DNA from: Gracilariopsis chorda
Taxonomy: Eukaryota; Rhodophyta; Florideophyceae; Gracilariales; Gracilariaceae
Assembly (NCBI GenBank): GCA_003194525.1
Contig: NBIV01000043.1
Coordinates: 62,001 to 126,000, forward strand
DNA: 64,000 nucleotides
Reading direction: 5' to 3'
Of this stretch, positions 20,742-31,232 are shown piece by piece. Each line of letters opens with the position of its first letter. The stretch's first letter is position 1. The position numbers were made by a program, and so were the translations under genes. A model generated the notes under the pieces. The model saw only the letters and a program-made list of their open reading frames with translations. It did no database searches and was not told the DNA's origin.

Positions 20742-23387
20742 ATGCCGGAAAGAGCGTCGCTGCACGTTGCGGGCGTGCCGGTACACTTCCCCTTCCCCCC
20801 ATACCGCGCGCAGAACGCATTGATGCACGCCGTCGTCACGGCCGTGCGGAACAGTTCCAACGCTCTCATCGAAAGCCCTACGGGCACTGGCAAATCTCTC
20901 GCCCTGCTCTGTTCTTCTCTAGCAGTTCAGAATCATATTGCAGAACATAATCCACTACCACCCTCGAATCCCACCCCATCCCCATCCCCACCGCCGCCTC
21001 CACAACCACCACCTCCTCCTCTCCAGACCCCTTCAAACCCCTCCTGTCCCGAGTGCGATGATGACGTCGACTTCGCCCCGCCGAAGCAATTTCGCGACAC
21101 GTCCTGGCAAAAGCCCGCACGCCACCGAACACCATCAGCCCTGCAAGAGCAACCGCACAATTCCTTCATGTTCGACAAAATCCTGCCTGTTCCATTAGAC
21201 TCCCCATTAGACCCAACCGACCAAACCCAACTCGCCTCTCAATCACAAACACCTCAGCAGAAAGTGCCCCGAATCTTCTATGCAACAAGAACGCATTCGC
21301 AAGTTACGCAGCTCATCGCTGAACTAAGAAAGACAAAATACAACCCCAAGATTTCAATCCTAGCCTCCCGAAACGAGTATTGCATTAACTTATCCATACG
21401 CGACGCTCCGAACAGAGATGAAAACTGCAAGCTTTTGGTAAAAGCGCAAAACGGATGCTCGTTTCACCACAATGCACAGTCGCTTGCCGATTCCAAAGAA
21501 CTAGAAGAGCATCCTTGGGATATTGAAGAGTTGGTACAGCTTGGGAAACGACATTCCGCCTGCCCTTATTATGCTAGCCATCTGCTTTACCAAGAAGCTC
21601 AACTCATTCTTTGTCCGTATAGCTTCCTCATTGATCCAATCTGCCGAAAAGCGCGTGGCATCAATGTGTCCGGTGACATTGTCATCCTGGATGAAGCGCA
21701 CAACATAGAGAGTTATGCTCGAGAAAGTGCCTCTTTTGAAGTCAATGTAGCCGTCCTCTCTCGTGCAGCCCAGGAAATTGATAACATGCTCATGTTAAAT
21801 GCCAACTCTGAGTTGACTTTGGCTTATGCCAAAGTGAAGGCCTTGTTGTACAACTTCATGACTATGGCTGAGAACATTGTTTCGGCAGATGAACTTCAAT
21901 CTAAAGCTGGTGTAGAAAACGCGGTTTTTGAACGTGATGACATTGTTGCGAAGCTCGAGGCAGTTGATGTCAATTCAACTGAGATCTCTAATTGGCGAAA
22001 GGCTTATGACTTTATCGTGAATTACGGGGATGATAATGAATCAAAGCGAGCCTTGCATAATCCTGACGACGCTGAACTACTCAATCCCGGTAAACGGAAA
22101 CCATCGCCAGCATCGGTTCTACTGCACTCTCAAACACCGCCTCTCGAGGGCAGTAGACAAAAAGCAGGTTATGGCTACGGATATGCTCCGAGCAATCGCG
22201 ACGGTAATCTCTCTGATGAGGACGAACACATTCGTCCGAAAAAGCTTCCACGGAGGCGTTACAACGGACGTTCTCAGCGCGGCGACGAACCACGAGCATG
22301 GGTATCCAAGGGACTGTCAATTATTAATGAGATGCTCACAACGCTTGAGTACTTTTTCGAACATAGGGATGATTTTGCTCTAGTGATCGACAGGCGCACA
22401 GCTAACTTTGTCACAGCCGTGAACATCAGCCTCTGCTGCTTGAATGCAGCCATCTGCTTTCGCGAGATTTCTTCTAAGGCACGTTCGGTAATCGTTGCTT
22501 CTGGGACTATGACGCCGATAAGTTCGTTCGCCGGCGAACTCGGTACGACTTTTTCTATAAGCAAGACTTTGCCCCATGTGGTCAGAGTTCAAAATCAGCT
22601 TTTTGTCGGTGTTGTAGGCGAGGGTCCGGGTAAAGTATTGTTTGACGCCACCTTTCGGGGATCATCCAGCTTTGCGTTTCAGGATGCATTGGGCAATGCT
22701 CTTGTGGACTACTGCAAAGTTATTCCGGGAGGTGTTTTGGTGTTCTTCCCCAGCTATCGTATGATGCAACAACTTCAAGCGCGATGGAAAGCTTCCGGGG
22801 TTTGGGAAGAACTTGCAGGAAGCAAAGGAGCAGTACTGACAGAACCAAATCATAGAGGAGAGGACTTTGACAATGTTGTCAATGTTTATCAGAGCGCATC
22901 TTATTCGGAGTGTGGTGCACTGCTACTTGCCGTGTGTCGTGGAAAGTTATCCGAGGGTATTGACTTTAAAGACGCGTCATCGCGAGCTGTGGTGCTGATT
23001 GGTATCCCCTTCCCCTACATTGGAGATGTGGTGGTCAATCGTAAGAAAGCATGGAATGATCGCACAAGAGCCGAAAAGAAACGCTCAGAGCTCCAGTCGG
23101 GGAATGCCTGGTACGAAATGCAGGCGTTTCGAGCCTTGAACCAGGCGCTGGGAAGAACTCTAAGACATAGATATGATTATGGTGCCATTCTTTTAGTGGA
23201 TTGTCGGTTTCGCAGCAAACGAGTCTCCAGTAAGCTGCCTGAATGGACGCAGCAGGCTCTCAAACGGACCAATGATTCCCATGAATGCATTGTCGAGGGC
23301 TTGAAACAGTTCTACAGCACTGTACAGCAGAAGATCATGGACCTTGCTGATGAAGATCAGAGACGACGCCAGTTACGTGCCCATTGA
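20742..23387 (+). CDS. BRIP1: FANCJ/BRIP1-type Fe-S DNA helicase (XPD-like superfamily 2)
   Basis: An 881-residue 5'-3' DNA helicase of the XPD/RAD3 group, most like FANCJ (BRIP1), which unwinds interstrand-crosslink intermediates and G-quadruplexes. It opens with VHFPFPPYRAQNALM (Q-like motif) and Walker A ESPTGTGKS (about 44-52). Motif Ia is FYATRTHSQ. The four cysteines of the iron-sulphur cluster can be placed at C213, C229, C239 and C274 (EYC, ENC, NGC, SACPYY). Walker B is ILDEAH (315-320), and motifs V and VI are near GKLSEGIDFKD and QALGRTLRH. The FANCJ-like phrases WDIEELVQLGKR and CPYSFLID favour it over RTEL1, DDX11 and XPD. A proline-rich insert at about 70-100 is unusual. The human C-terminal BRCA1-binding extension is absent. 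ATG 20742 is the first in frame. Confidence 0.9.
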   Translation: MPERASLHVAGVPVHFPFPPYRAQNALMHAVVTAVRNSSNALIESPTGTGKSLALLCSSLAVQNHIAEHNPLPPSNPTPSPSPPPPPQPPPPPLQTPSNPSCPECDDDVDFAPPKQFRDTSWQKPARHRTPSALQEQPHNSFMFDKILPVPLDSPLDPTDQTQLASQSQTPQQKVPRIFYATRTHSQVTQLIAELRKTKYNPKISILASRNEYCINLSIRDAPNRDENCKLLVKAQNGCSFHHNAQSLADSKELEEHPWDIEELVQLGKRHSACPYYASHLLYQEAQLILCPYSFLIDPICRKARGINVSGDIVILDEAHNIESYARESASFEVNVAVLSRAAQEIDNMLMLNANSELTLAYAKVKALLYNFMTMAENIVSADELQSKAGVENAVFERDDIVAKLEAVDVNSTEISNWRKAYDFIVNYGDDNESKRALHNPDDAELLNPGKRKPSPASVLLHSQTPPLEGSRQKAGYGYGYAPSNRDGNLSDEDEHIRPKKLPRRRYNGRSQRGDEPRAWVSKGLSIINEMLTTLEYFFEHRDDFALVIDRRTANFVTAVNISLCCLNAAICFREISSKARSVIVASGTMTPISSFAGELGTTFSISKTLPHVVRVQNQLFVGVVGEGPGKVLFDATFRGSSSFAFQDALGNALVDYCKVIPGGVLVFFPSYRMMQQLQARWKASGVWEELAGSKGAVLTEPNHRGEDFDNVVNVYQSASYSECGALLLAVCRGKLSEGIDFKDASSRAVVLIGIPFPYIGDVVVNRKKAWNDRTRAEKKRSELQSGNAWYEMQAFRALNQALGRTLRHRYDYGAILLVDCRFRSKRVSSKLPEWTQQALKRTNDSHECIVEGLKQFYSTVQQKIMDLADEDQRRRQLRAH

Positions 23388-23597
23388 TGTCATCATATAG
23401 ACCGTTACATAACTCTGACCAACTTCTAACTAAACTGTAGACATTACTGCGGAAGCACGGCACCGATGGTACTCGAATCATGCGAGTCATATGTTTGCTT
23501 ACTAGCAACCCGGCGGACCTTAGAATGCGTTGTCAAAAGCATAGGCCGTGAGAGTAAAGGTCTTGCATATGTGAACTTGTTGAGCAGGTGAATGTCT

Positions 23598-24509
23598 CTA
23601 GTACACAAATGGGAAAATGATCTTTCGGTTTGGAGGGTACAGTGGGCGACCATCTTGGCCATCAAACTCTTTCTTATACCGACGATGCTTGCCTTGCGCC
23701 CAAAGAATCATCTGAAATGCACCGGCACACATGAACAATATACCCGCGACTGTCCTGGTCATGACGTTAAATCCGAGCCAAGCCATGATTTCGAATGTAT
23801 AGTTCGGGCACGAAACGAACTCAAACAAGCCGCCGCGCGGAATCTTTCGCACTCTCGTTCCCGCTGGACGTAGGTTGCGCAGAGTCAAATGAGCCGTAAA
23901 GTTGCCCACCTCCATGAAGTAGAAAACGCACAAGCCTACTGCAAGATACTGTTGCGTTGGTGGGGTATACAAAGGATGATTGACAAAATAAGCAACGTAC
24001 GCGGCAAAGCCCCAGTAGTAAAAGGAGTTCTTGAATATGTTTCGAAGTGGCATTGTGGCGTGTGAAAAGCGGTGAATGAAAAGTGTCTCAAACTCTCGCT
24101 TCGCATAATGAAAAGTCCATGCCATCAAAGCGGCCATCTGCACTTCTCGCGCGGCATCTGACGACGGAGGGAGCGTTGTGCCGTACATCCAGGCAGGCTG
24201 TGTGTAGAAAAGTGGATAGAGTAATAACGGCCCTAGGTATTCGACTATAAAGACAGTTTTCCATAGTATTTGAGGGCCTAGATCTTTGAAAACAAGCGTG
24301 CAATCGTCTACGAGAGCATCCTCTGAGGAAAGGGCGACGGGCTTCTTCGCGGTGCTTGGGTCTTGCTTTCCGTAAAAACGCTGCCGATCTGGGTAGTATT
24401 TCTTGTGAGCGGAGTGAAAAGCTTCTTGCAAGGCGGATAGGGTACTGCCATCCTCTAGTGTGAACGTGCCTAGATCACGCCCGCTGCGTGACTGCACGGA
24501 GACCTTCAT
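23598..24509 (-). CDS. TECR: very-long-chain enoyl-CoA reductase (TECR / CER10 / TSC13)
   Basis: A 303-residue ER membrane enzyme that carries out the last step of the fatty-acid elongation cycle, reducing trans-2-enoyl-CoA with NADPH. The N-terminal about 75 residues form a ubiquitin-like region (MKVSVQSRSGRDLGTFTLED), as in TECR. Then come membrane helices and the steroid 5-alpha-reductase-type domain. Family signatures seen are ETLFIHRFSHATMPLRNIFKN, the segment NFTAHLTLRNLRP, and RGGLFEFVSCPNYTFEI, which holds the NADPH-site residues. The tail KHRRYKKEFDGQDGRPLYPPNRKIIFPFVY is also typical. Length matches the family (about 300-310). It is convergent with the helicase, 210 bases apart, which explains the short 3' regions. 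Single exon; ATG 24509. Confidence 0.93.
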   Translation of the reverse strand: MKVSVQSRSGRDLGTFTLEDGSTLSALQEAFHSAHKKYYPDRQRFYGKQDPSTAKKPVALSSEDALVDDCTLVFKDLGPQILWKTVFIVEYLGPLLLYPLFYTQPAWMYGTTLPPSSDAAREVQMAALMAWTFHYAKREFETLFIHRFSHATMPLRNIFKNSFYYWGFAAYVAYFVNHPLYTPPTQQYLAVGLCVFYFMEVGNFTAHLTLRNLRPAGTRVRKIPRGGLFEFVSCPNYTFEIMAWLGFNVMTRTVAGILFMCAGAFQMILWAQGKHRRYKKEFDGQDGRPLYPPNRKIIFPFVY

Positions 24510-25208
24510 TGAAGACCTTGTGGTTTTCGTAGAAAGAAAGAGCAGTAATCCGGATCAACGGCCTGCAAACGCCAAGGAATCGAAAGCAATCTGGATGTAC
24601 GGAGAGACCAGAGGTGACGAGGCTAGCAATTCTAACCTTCCTTTGGTACCGTTGGTAACTTTTTCTTCGTTGAGAGCAACGGTCCGCCAGAGCTGGTTTC
24701 TGGTTCGTGACCTGGGCGTCGAGCTGTTTAATTAATTGGTACCCTTGGTACCAATGGCACACGTAATTAAGTGGGGATGCCACCAATGATAAACCAACGA
24801 TTTCGACCTCTGTCGAGCGGAATAAGTCTTGCGAGTCCTCTGCCATCACTGCTGCAGTTGTGAAGGTAGGTCTGAAGGGTAGATAGAGTAGGTTAGTAAT
24901 CTAGCCCTCCATTGACGATGGCAAACTCTTGCGAAGACCAAGGCGGAAGCGATGCTGCCTCGCTCAAACTCCCAACTCACCTTTTTGTCCGTTCTTCGAA
25001 GAGTTACTTGTGTGGGAAGCGAAATGAGTACGCTTTGATTGTCTCGCATCTCCGCTTCGCCCTTAGCGCAACGCACAGTCTTTGGCAAACAAGCGCCAAC
25101 TTTAGCATTCAAAACCGTTTAAGCAAGCTTTTCTGTGCAGACATGCACACACATATACAGAGGTTGCTACACTTTTCGTAAGTTAGAGGTAAAGCTAATG
25201 AGTTAATA
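24510..25208. other. intergenic with a short perfect inverted repeat
   Basis: About 700 bases upstream of TECR and downstream of the membrane-protein gene. It contains a 9-base inverted repeat, ATTGGTACC (24735-24743) and GGTACCAAT (24747-24755) with a 3-base loop, and a related GGTACCGTTGG near 24645. No gene seen. Confidence 0.6.
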
Positions 25209-26000
25209 TCACAGTATTTCCAATGTAAACGCGGCTACGATCTTGATGAATTCTCCGAAGTTCCTCACAAAGTCAGTCGTCTTTTCTCTGATATCGTCGG
25301 GGTCCTCCAGTCCGAGGAACACTCCCATGAGGATACCCGTCCCAAATCCGAGCCCAAACCCGACTGGCAGACAAACTGAGACGAAAAGGGCAAACGCCAC
25401 TGCACGCAGCGCGTTCACACCGTGCAGGATTGCGAAAGACATCACAAACACGCATCCCATCGCCATCGAAGCACTCACACCGATAACCACCGCCGGTTCC
25501 AAACCAGAGATCAATCCGACTCCCACCCCGAGCAGAAGGCCCAATGCCATACTCATCGCTATGCTCATTCGCATCGCTTGTGTCACTCTAAAAGCTGCGC
25601 TCGCTCTCCAGTCCACAGCAGCCAGTGCACGCTTCAGCCCGGAGAAGAATCCTCCGAGCAAATCCGACAGTCTTGTGGAGACATCACTCATGAACATAAG
25701 ATACACCACGCATGAAGCCGCAAGGAACGTAAAACAGCATGTTGACAAAGCCAACACCCGCCGCTTCGCTCTTCTCGCTGGCGTTGTAGCCGGTAACGAC
25801 AGTCCTTCATCGCACAATACACTTATGCATGGAACGTTGAAGAACATCGCTTGTGACGCATTGCCAACCTGCTTGGTCGCCACCGCACGGCTCGCCACCA
25901 GTTCGCCACAGAATTCGTTCGCAGAATAGATAGGCTTGGCAACCAGTTCACGGAAGAAGGTCGTTGCATACAAACGAAGAAGAAACAGTGCCAAATGCAT
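25209..26000 (-). CDS. unrecognised glycine-rich multi-pass membrane protein
   Basis: A 263-residue open frame whose second half is a series of hydrophobic helices. After an N-terminal half with one short hydrophobic stretch there is a segment VLALSTCCFTFLAASCVVYLMFM. An amphipathic stretch follows, then MSIAMSMALGLLLGVGVGLISG, VVIGVSASMAMGCVFVMSFAI and VCLPVGFGLGFGTGILMGVFLG. The GxGxG runs suggest tightly packed helices. The opposite strand also has a 228-residue frame here, but that one is low-complexity S/T/P/N-rich and looks like the antisense of a membrane protein. I do not recognise a family and assign no function. ATG 26000 is the first in frame (upstream only a TTG); a later start at the MFFNVPC segment is possible. 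Confidence 0.5.
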   Translation of the reverse strand: MHLALFLLRLYATTFFRELVAKPIYSANEFCGELVASRAVATKQVGNASQAMFFNVPCISVLCDEGLSLPATTPARRAKRRVLALSTCCFTFLAASCVVYLMFMSDVSTRLSDLLGGFFSGLKRALAAVDWRASAAFRVTQAMRMSIAMSMALGLLLGVGVGLISGLEPAVVIGVSASMAMGCVFVMSFAILHGVNALRAVAFALFVSVCLPVGFGLGFGTGILMGVFLGLEDPDDIREKTTDFVRNFGEFIKIVAAFTLEIL

Positions 26001-26847
26001 ATGGGCCCGTATGACCAATAACTCTTTGGGACAGATAGACTATGAGAGAAAGCACCGGTTGCTATCATCACATTCGCTTCACTTCTCGTATTGGGGAAGC
26101 ATACTCACCCGAATTGACAACTTCCGCACCATAGGCAGAGAGACAACGAGAGTTGAGGGTTTTGCACCGGCCCTGAAAAAGGATTAACAACGGCTCACGG
26201 TGGCGCTCCTCACGGCGCGTACTTAAGACAAAAGCTTTTGCACAAATACAATGGCCTTTCGGCACGCTTCACTACACTTAAGCAGTCAATGAACAAATGC
26301 CGTTGTCCGCTCTTCTCTGCCCCTAAAAGCGAGCGTTTCACTTCAAGCCCGTGTCGCTGTTCGCTCTCACCAGTCATTGTGTTGGTATCTTCTGCGACGT
26401 CCAAAGCGCCTGCAACCCTTCTCAAGAGTACACCGATTAGGAGAGCGCACAGCCCTTCACACGTCCAACACACACCATTTCAACGGATATACAAGAGATC
26501 AGCATACTCTATCGATCATGCCTATCTATTTGTACTTTAATCGTCGTCACTATATCGATTGTCACCCGACAGCAGGAAGCTTAACTCTAAGCTCTTGTCA
26601 TTTTTTTGTTCCGTAAAAGAGTCAGAGTCCTCTACACATTTCTTCCGATGTGCTACGGTTTATGGACTCCACCAGTGAGATATTACTAGTGGCCCAGTCG
26701 GCAATCATCTTGTTATGAGTTAACGAACCCCTTATCGTCCCACGGTCTGTTACGCCATCGAAGAAAGAAAGCAGTTCTGGCCCGAAGTACCCCTGGTAGA
26801 TAGTAGTCTCAAAATATCATCAGTGAATTCTCGCTTGTAGTTGCGAC

Positions 26848-27087
26848 ATGGGACTGCATGCTGCTGCCGCAGCACGCAAGCCTTTGTATCCGTTTCTTGA
26901 TGAGAGAGTGCTAAGAGCTGTGCATGAAGGAGAAAAGCCCATTCAGCTGAACAAGTTGTCTTCGGGACTCCTGATAGTAACCGAAGCTTTGCGACAGATC
27001 ACTTTTCTCCCTCAACCCACGATGATCCTTACATCAACACCAGTTTGCAAGTGTAAGAAATCCGGCGAACGATGTATGTGTTCGTGA
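26848..27087 (+). pseudogene. fragment resembling the C-terminal part of an asparagine-synthetase-like domain
   Basis: An isolated 79-codon frame containing ARKPLYPFLDERVLRAVHE followed by a PIQLNKLSSG segment and TEALRQITFLPQP. The R-x-P-F-L-D motif and the later 'leucine, glycine, then LREAA'-like order recall the end of the asparagine synthetase fold, as in ASNSD1-type proteins. The ATP-binding and glutamine-amidotransferase parts are not found nearby, so this is either a decayed remnant or a single exon of a gene I cannot rebuild. The last 20 codons (KCKKSGERCMCS) look random. Identification rests on short motifs only. Confidence 0.3.
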
Positions 27088-29480
27088 ACACATCGATCTC
27101 TTGAGAGATGTAATCGCCGCTTCATTCCGCTTCCCTTGATCGTAGATGAAAGAACGCACGCACGATTCGAAAACATAGATCGGCCAGCTCCGAAAGGATA
27201 CACATTCAAGCTCTAGTACTACATTTCTTGTACAGAATTCGCGTTTCCTGTTGACATTGGTTCCGCTTTACGTAGTTATTAAATTTCCGTTGTTGACCAG
27301 GATAAATCCAGTCTACGCATGGGTGAGGATGCCTTAACTCGTCTTGTCTCATGCTCTTCAACTCTGCAGTCGTCGACATTAAAGAAGCCTTATAAAGCAT
27401 ACTTTGCCGTCCGGAGTTTGCTCATCCGTTCTGGTTTCGGGATTTACCGCAAATGTCAAGAGCAAAACGTACATAACCGTGTGTCTAAAGTTATAAAACA
27501 GGACAACAAAGATTACACTTCCTATGAACTTGGTTGACCTCTTTGATTTTCGATGGCACCGAAGTATTTCGTTGCAGCGCATCGCGGCGTCTCTCCTGTG
27601 CACAGCTGGTTCGGCTCTGGTTAGAACAGTAATACAATCGAAAGCTGATTTCGGTCTGTCGAGCGAGGATATGAGTCTTAGTGATACCTGCCCCAGATTG
27701 TGAAGCTCGAATGACACGCTGCGCCCTATAGCTTCTACTGCTTACCATATACGACGTGCGACAAAAAGCGCGGGATGGGAACAAACACGGGCGCAAAAAC
27801 AGCTGAAGCTGCTTACCGCGTTTCTTGACAAGTCTTTATGATGTGCCAATTCGTATCCTCCGTCCATCCCTGGCCGCAACTTGAACAGAGACATAATATC
27901 CTTGCAAAAATATGTGCGTGTTTAATGCAACGATAAGTTCTTGCGGTCACAGCATGGTTTAAAATGGTCGAATGGTTGGAATACTTGCTGAGAGAGAAGT
28001 CCGTGGATAAGGACTCTTACCACGCTTTCGGAATTAGTAGTGTGCGCCCATAAACAAACAAACAACAAGCATGAGTACAAATGCCAACATAAGCTTTTTG
28101 TGACTTACACCACCACTGAGAGATGGAATGAAGATGAACTCAGGAGTAGCTCTTCATGACATGCGAGTCACATGGATTTCGAAAACTGCAAGCACCGTTG
28201 GTACCATCAGATTGGATTCGGAAAATGTTCGTATATAAGAAATCCTGTGCTTGTAGATGATCACCAATATGTTCCGTAAAGAACTTGTGAATACCATACT
28301 CGTCTACTTCCCTCTTGTTTGTTGACATGATTGTGCTACGTGCAAGCAATTCGTCTTCAAGAGATGGACCTGACTCCATAGAGGATCAATTCAAGAGGAG
28401 CGAACGTTCTAAGATCAGATCTCCGACGGAAACTGGCAAGTTGACATGATATACAACATCGAGCTCTGCTTCGTTCAAGTATGAGGGTGTCATGTTTTCC
28501 AGAATAGAAGGTACTACCCGTTCTAATCTGTTCGAAGGTCCAGAGATCAGGCACATGCAGTTCCGTTCGTCGAGGTGTGCCGGCCTTCCGAGAAGGCCAC
28601 AAAAGACAATCAAGTTACGCCGGACGAGGAAGCCAAATGGAGATGCGATAGGGGCTATTAGGGGGACTTAGCCGTCAAACAGGTTAATAGCCTTCTACAT
28701 CCTAGAAGCTAACACTGCTGCCTCGGAATTACGGGCACTGCTACCAATCAACTAACCAAAAATCCAAGTGTGGACCAGTTCTAAGCCAGAATGAAGCTGT
28801 TATAGACTTTCCTTATTTCCAAACAGCGATGACTCTATCATCAAACGTTCGTCTTCGTCGTTTGCTTTACAGATACTTATAAGGGAAGTCTCAAAGCTTG
28901 AACCTGGTTTGAAGGCTTTCTCCCCTGTCGCCACTTTGCTTGCCCATGCAGATCCGCACCTCCACCAAAGTACACAAGTCCAAGCATCGCGGCAAGCACG
29001 TTTGCATGCGTTAAACGGACAAAGACCGCATGTTTCCAGCCTTTTCATGCAAGTTCGCTTGTGATGATACTGGTGATTGGGGTCATGGTGATCGCATTGT
29101 ACATTTTCATCGGAATGTGCTACACTTTAGTTTTCATCCGTCTTTGCGCTGCTAGGAGGCACAGTTTGACGCTATCCCCGTCGCTTTGCGTACTGTCCGA
29201 AAGGCGCATTTCGCTCTGCTGCCCGGACAGGTCAACTTCCCTCGTCGCATCTTCCCAACTTCCCAGCCAGCGCCGTCGACAGGACCCGGATGGCCTGTTG
29301 CGTGAGAACGTGGACCCACACAGAGATCAAAACCTTGATCACCGCCAGGGGGTTCACTCCCATCATCTTGGCGCCGCTTTATCGAAACTGGGTCACTCTC
29401 GACGTGCCAATGAAGTCGCAAAGACTGGCGATAATGGGGCAGAACAAATTCATCCACCCTTCACAACGCTTCCCAGATAC

Positions 29481-30080
29481 ATTGCAATAAGCACAGATGG
29501 AATCGAGCTTGTGAGTGCGGTTGCTGAGAATACATTTTAACAGTCATTGATCAGATGATACAATGCGAGGGTGTGAACGCTCTGTTCCGGCCGGAATGCT
29601 ATTCAAGTTGAGTGGGGTTCGTCGCTTGTTGTGGCCACGACACAAGAATAGTTAGGTCTGAAGATGGGTACATCCGTTTGTGGAGCACAGACAAGGGCGA
29701 GAATATTGGAGTCTATACAAGGCCTCAAGGACTATTTGAGTTTTGTTCTGGTTAGCGAGGGCAGCAGCTGCATTGTGTCTGGGTCGCGGGATGTTGTCCG
29801 AGTGTTGCACACGAACAGCGGCGAGGCAGTCATTCGGCCTCTCTCGCGCTTTGACGGATAACGACTTCGCGAACTTGGATCCGTGGCCGTCAACATCCAC
29901 GATCCATCATTCGGCGTAGCTACTGTTATGTAGTTGCTTCTTTCTCGGAGCCACGAAAGCTATTCTCTACGTGTGGGCTGTCACCGTCGAGTTGCTCAGT
30001 GCCTCAAGAATGGACTGTTCTGTATTTCTATCCAACGCAATTTTCTCTGCATTGAGCACAACCTTTCAGTGTTTTTGCCG
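29481..30080 (+). pseudogene. decayed WD40-repeat sequence
   Basis: Three or four WD40-like blades appear in succession but in shifting frames. They are RYIAISTDGIELVSAVAENTF (about 29478-29540), IVRSEDGYIRLWSTDKGENIG (about 29648-29710), LVSEGSSCIVSGSRDVVRV (about 29748-29804) and a weaker ATKAILYVWAVTVELLSAS (about 29952-30010). The DG...SGS.D..IRLW..DTGE pattern is the WD40 hallmark. Stops and frame changes between the blades mean no intact product. A full propeller would need seven blades; only about four are visible. The parent gene is unknown. Confidence 0.45.
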
Positions 30081-30421
30081 AAGAGTACAAGGCTAACCCT
30101 GTTACCGTCGGTAAGAAATCTGACGACATTGCACTTCGTATTGCACTAATGTGCTTTGGTGAGTTATGCAGGTCTGTCGTTTGCAGGTCGTCGCTTTTAC
30201 ACTCATACCTGTATTCAGACCTGTTACAGATATTGAGGGCCACTCACACGTTTTCATGACCACGTCTCTTATGAGAGCCCATTGCGGTTTCGATACACTG
30301 CGTCTTGATGCATTCGCCTTCAGCCTCATTCCAATTCACCATCGTTGTTATAGAGGTTCGGTTGTGGCCGTCGTAGTCTAAAGGTCTCACGGCTTGAGTT
30401 CTCCTGTTTTCATCTGTGGTC

Positions 30422-30855
30422 TCAGATCCACCAGTATTGAGCCAGCGCAGTCCAAGATTGTAATCCTCCTTTGGAAGACGTGGTTGTTGCTGGTGCCAGA
30501 TCTTTCTTACAGTAGCAAAACGGCTTCCAACCCTGTTTATAAATCCACATGCAAGGAGCCGCATCAGTGTTGATCTCCTTGTTCTTCTTCACCTGCGTGT
30601 CGTAACCGTTGGGTACTTTTTCCACCCAGAGAACCTCTCCGGGAGCAAGGTCAAAGTGCTTGTGTTTAAGCATGAACGTATATATTTCACTGCTGTGTGC
30701 TTCGCTCGCGTCAAGTCCGGACTGGACCTCATCGATGTGCCTTTGGGAGTTGAAAAGGGAAGAAACATCGAATGTCAAATGTTCGTGGAGTGTGTGCATG
30801 GCTGATAGTCTTTCAAGTAGTTGTTGGAGTTGCTCTTGGAGATGACGCAGAGTAG
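30422..30855 (-). pseudogene. possible remnant or exon, unrecognised
   Basis: On the minus strand a frame reads LRHLQEQLQQLLERLSAMHTL (coiled-coil-like, from about 30850) and continues through KHKHFDLAPGEVLWVEKVPNG to a stop at 30422. There is a stop just upstream of the coiled-coil part and no good ATG other than that at 30799. Amino-acid composition looks coding. After about 30510 a different frame (LPKEDYNLGLRWLNTGGSE...) looks more protein-like, which suggests a frame change. No family is recognised. Confidence 0.25.
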
Positions 30856-31199
30856 CGCAAGCAGATTGGCTTCAGGGACAAAACAGACCATTGTGAAACT
30901 TCTTTCCTCGTCAGAGAGCTTTAAAAAAGGCGTAGTTTGTGATATTGTACTTGCTCTTTGGCGTCTCGTATTCTGCAAGCTTCAGACTTGATGGTACTAT
31001 GTATGAGGTCGGACAAATATCTCACTCTCTACCCAATCAACTGCACTGTCTAGTGAATCGGCTGCAGCAGATTATGTTTTGTTTCATTCTGTGGCTAGAG
31101 CAGATTGCTAACCCTGATTACATCATAATCTCCCCCACGAACATCATGATGTTCGAACTGTACAGGAAATTTGTTCGTACGACGGTACACGTTTTCTTC

Positions 31200-31232
31200 G
31201 TACCGCTGATAAGGGTTAAGGGTTAGCGGTAC
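31200..31232. repeat. hairpin with two TTAAGGG-like units in its loop
   Basis: GTACCGCT (31200-31207) pairs perfectly with AGCGGTAC (31225-31232). The 17-base loop holds AAGGGTTAAGGGTT. The right arm is also part of a short palindrome AGCGGTACCGCT. Confidence 0.6.

Noticed and set aside
24735-24755. GGTACC inverted repeat as a transcription terminator
   Set aside because: Eukaryotic genes do not end at such hairpins, and it lies upstream of TECR rather than after a gene end.
25243-25929. 228-residue plus-strand frame
   Set aside because: Low-complexity S/T/P/N-rich sequence, typical of the antisense of a hydrophobic protein; the minus strand encodes clean helices.
28690-28770. tRNA-like string on the minus strand (TGGTAGCAGTGCCCG)
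   Set aside because: Resembles a D-arm region but no GGTTCRANTCC T-arm and no closing acceptor stem.
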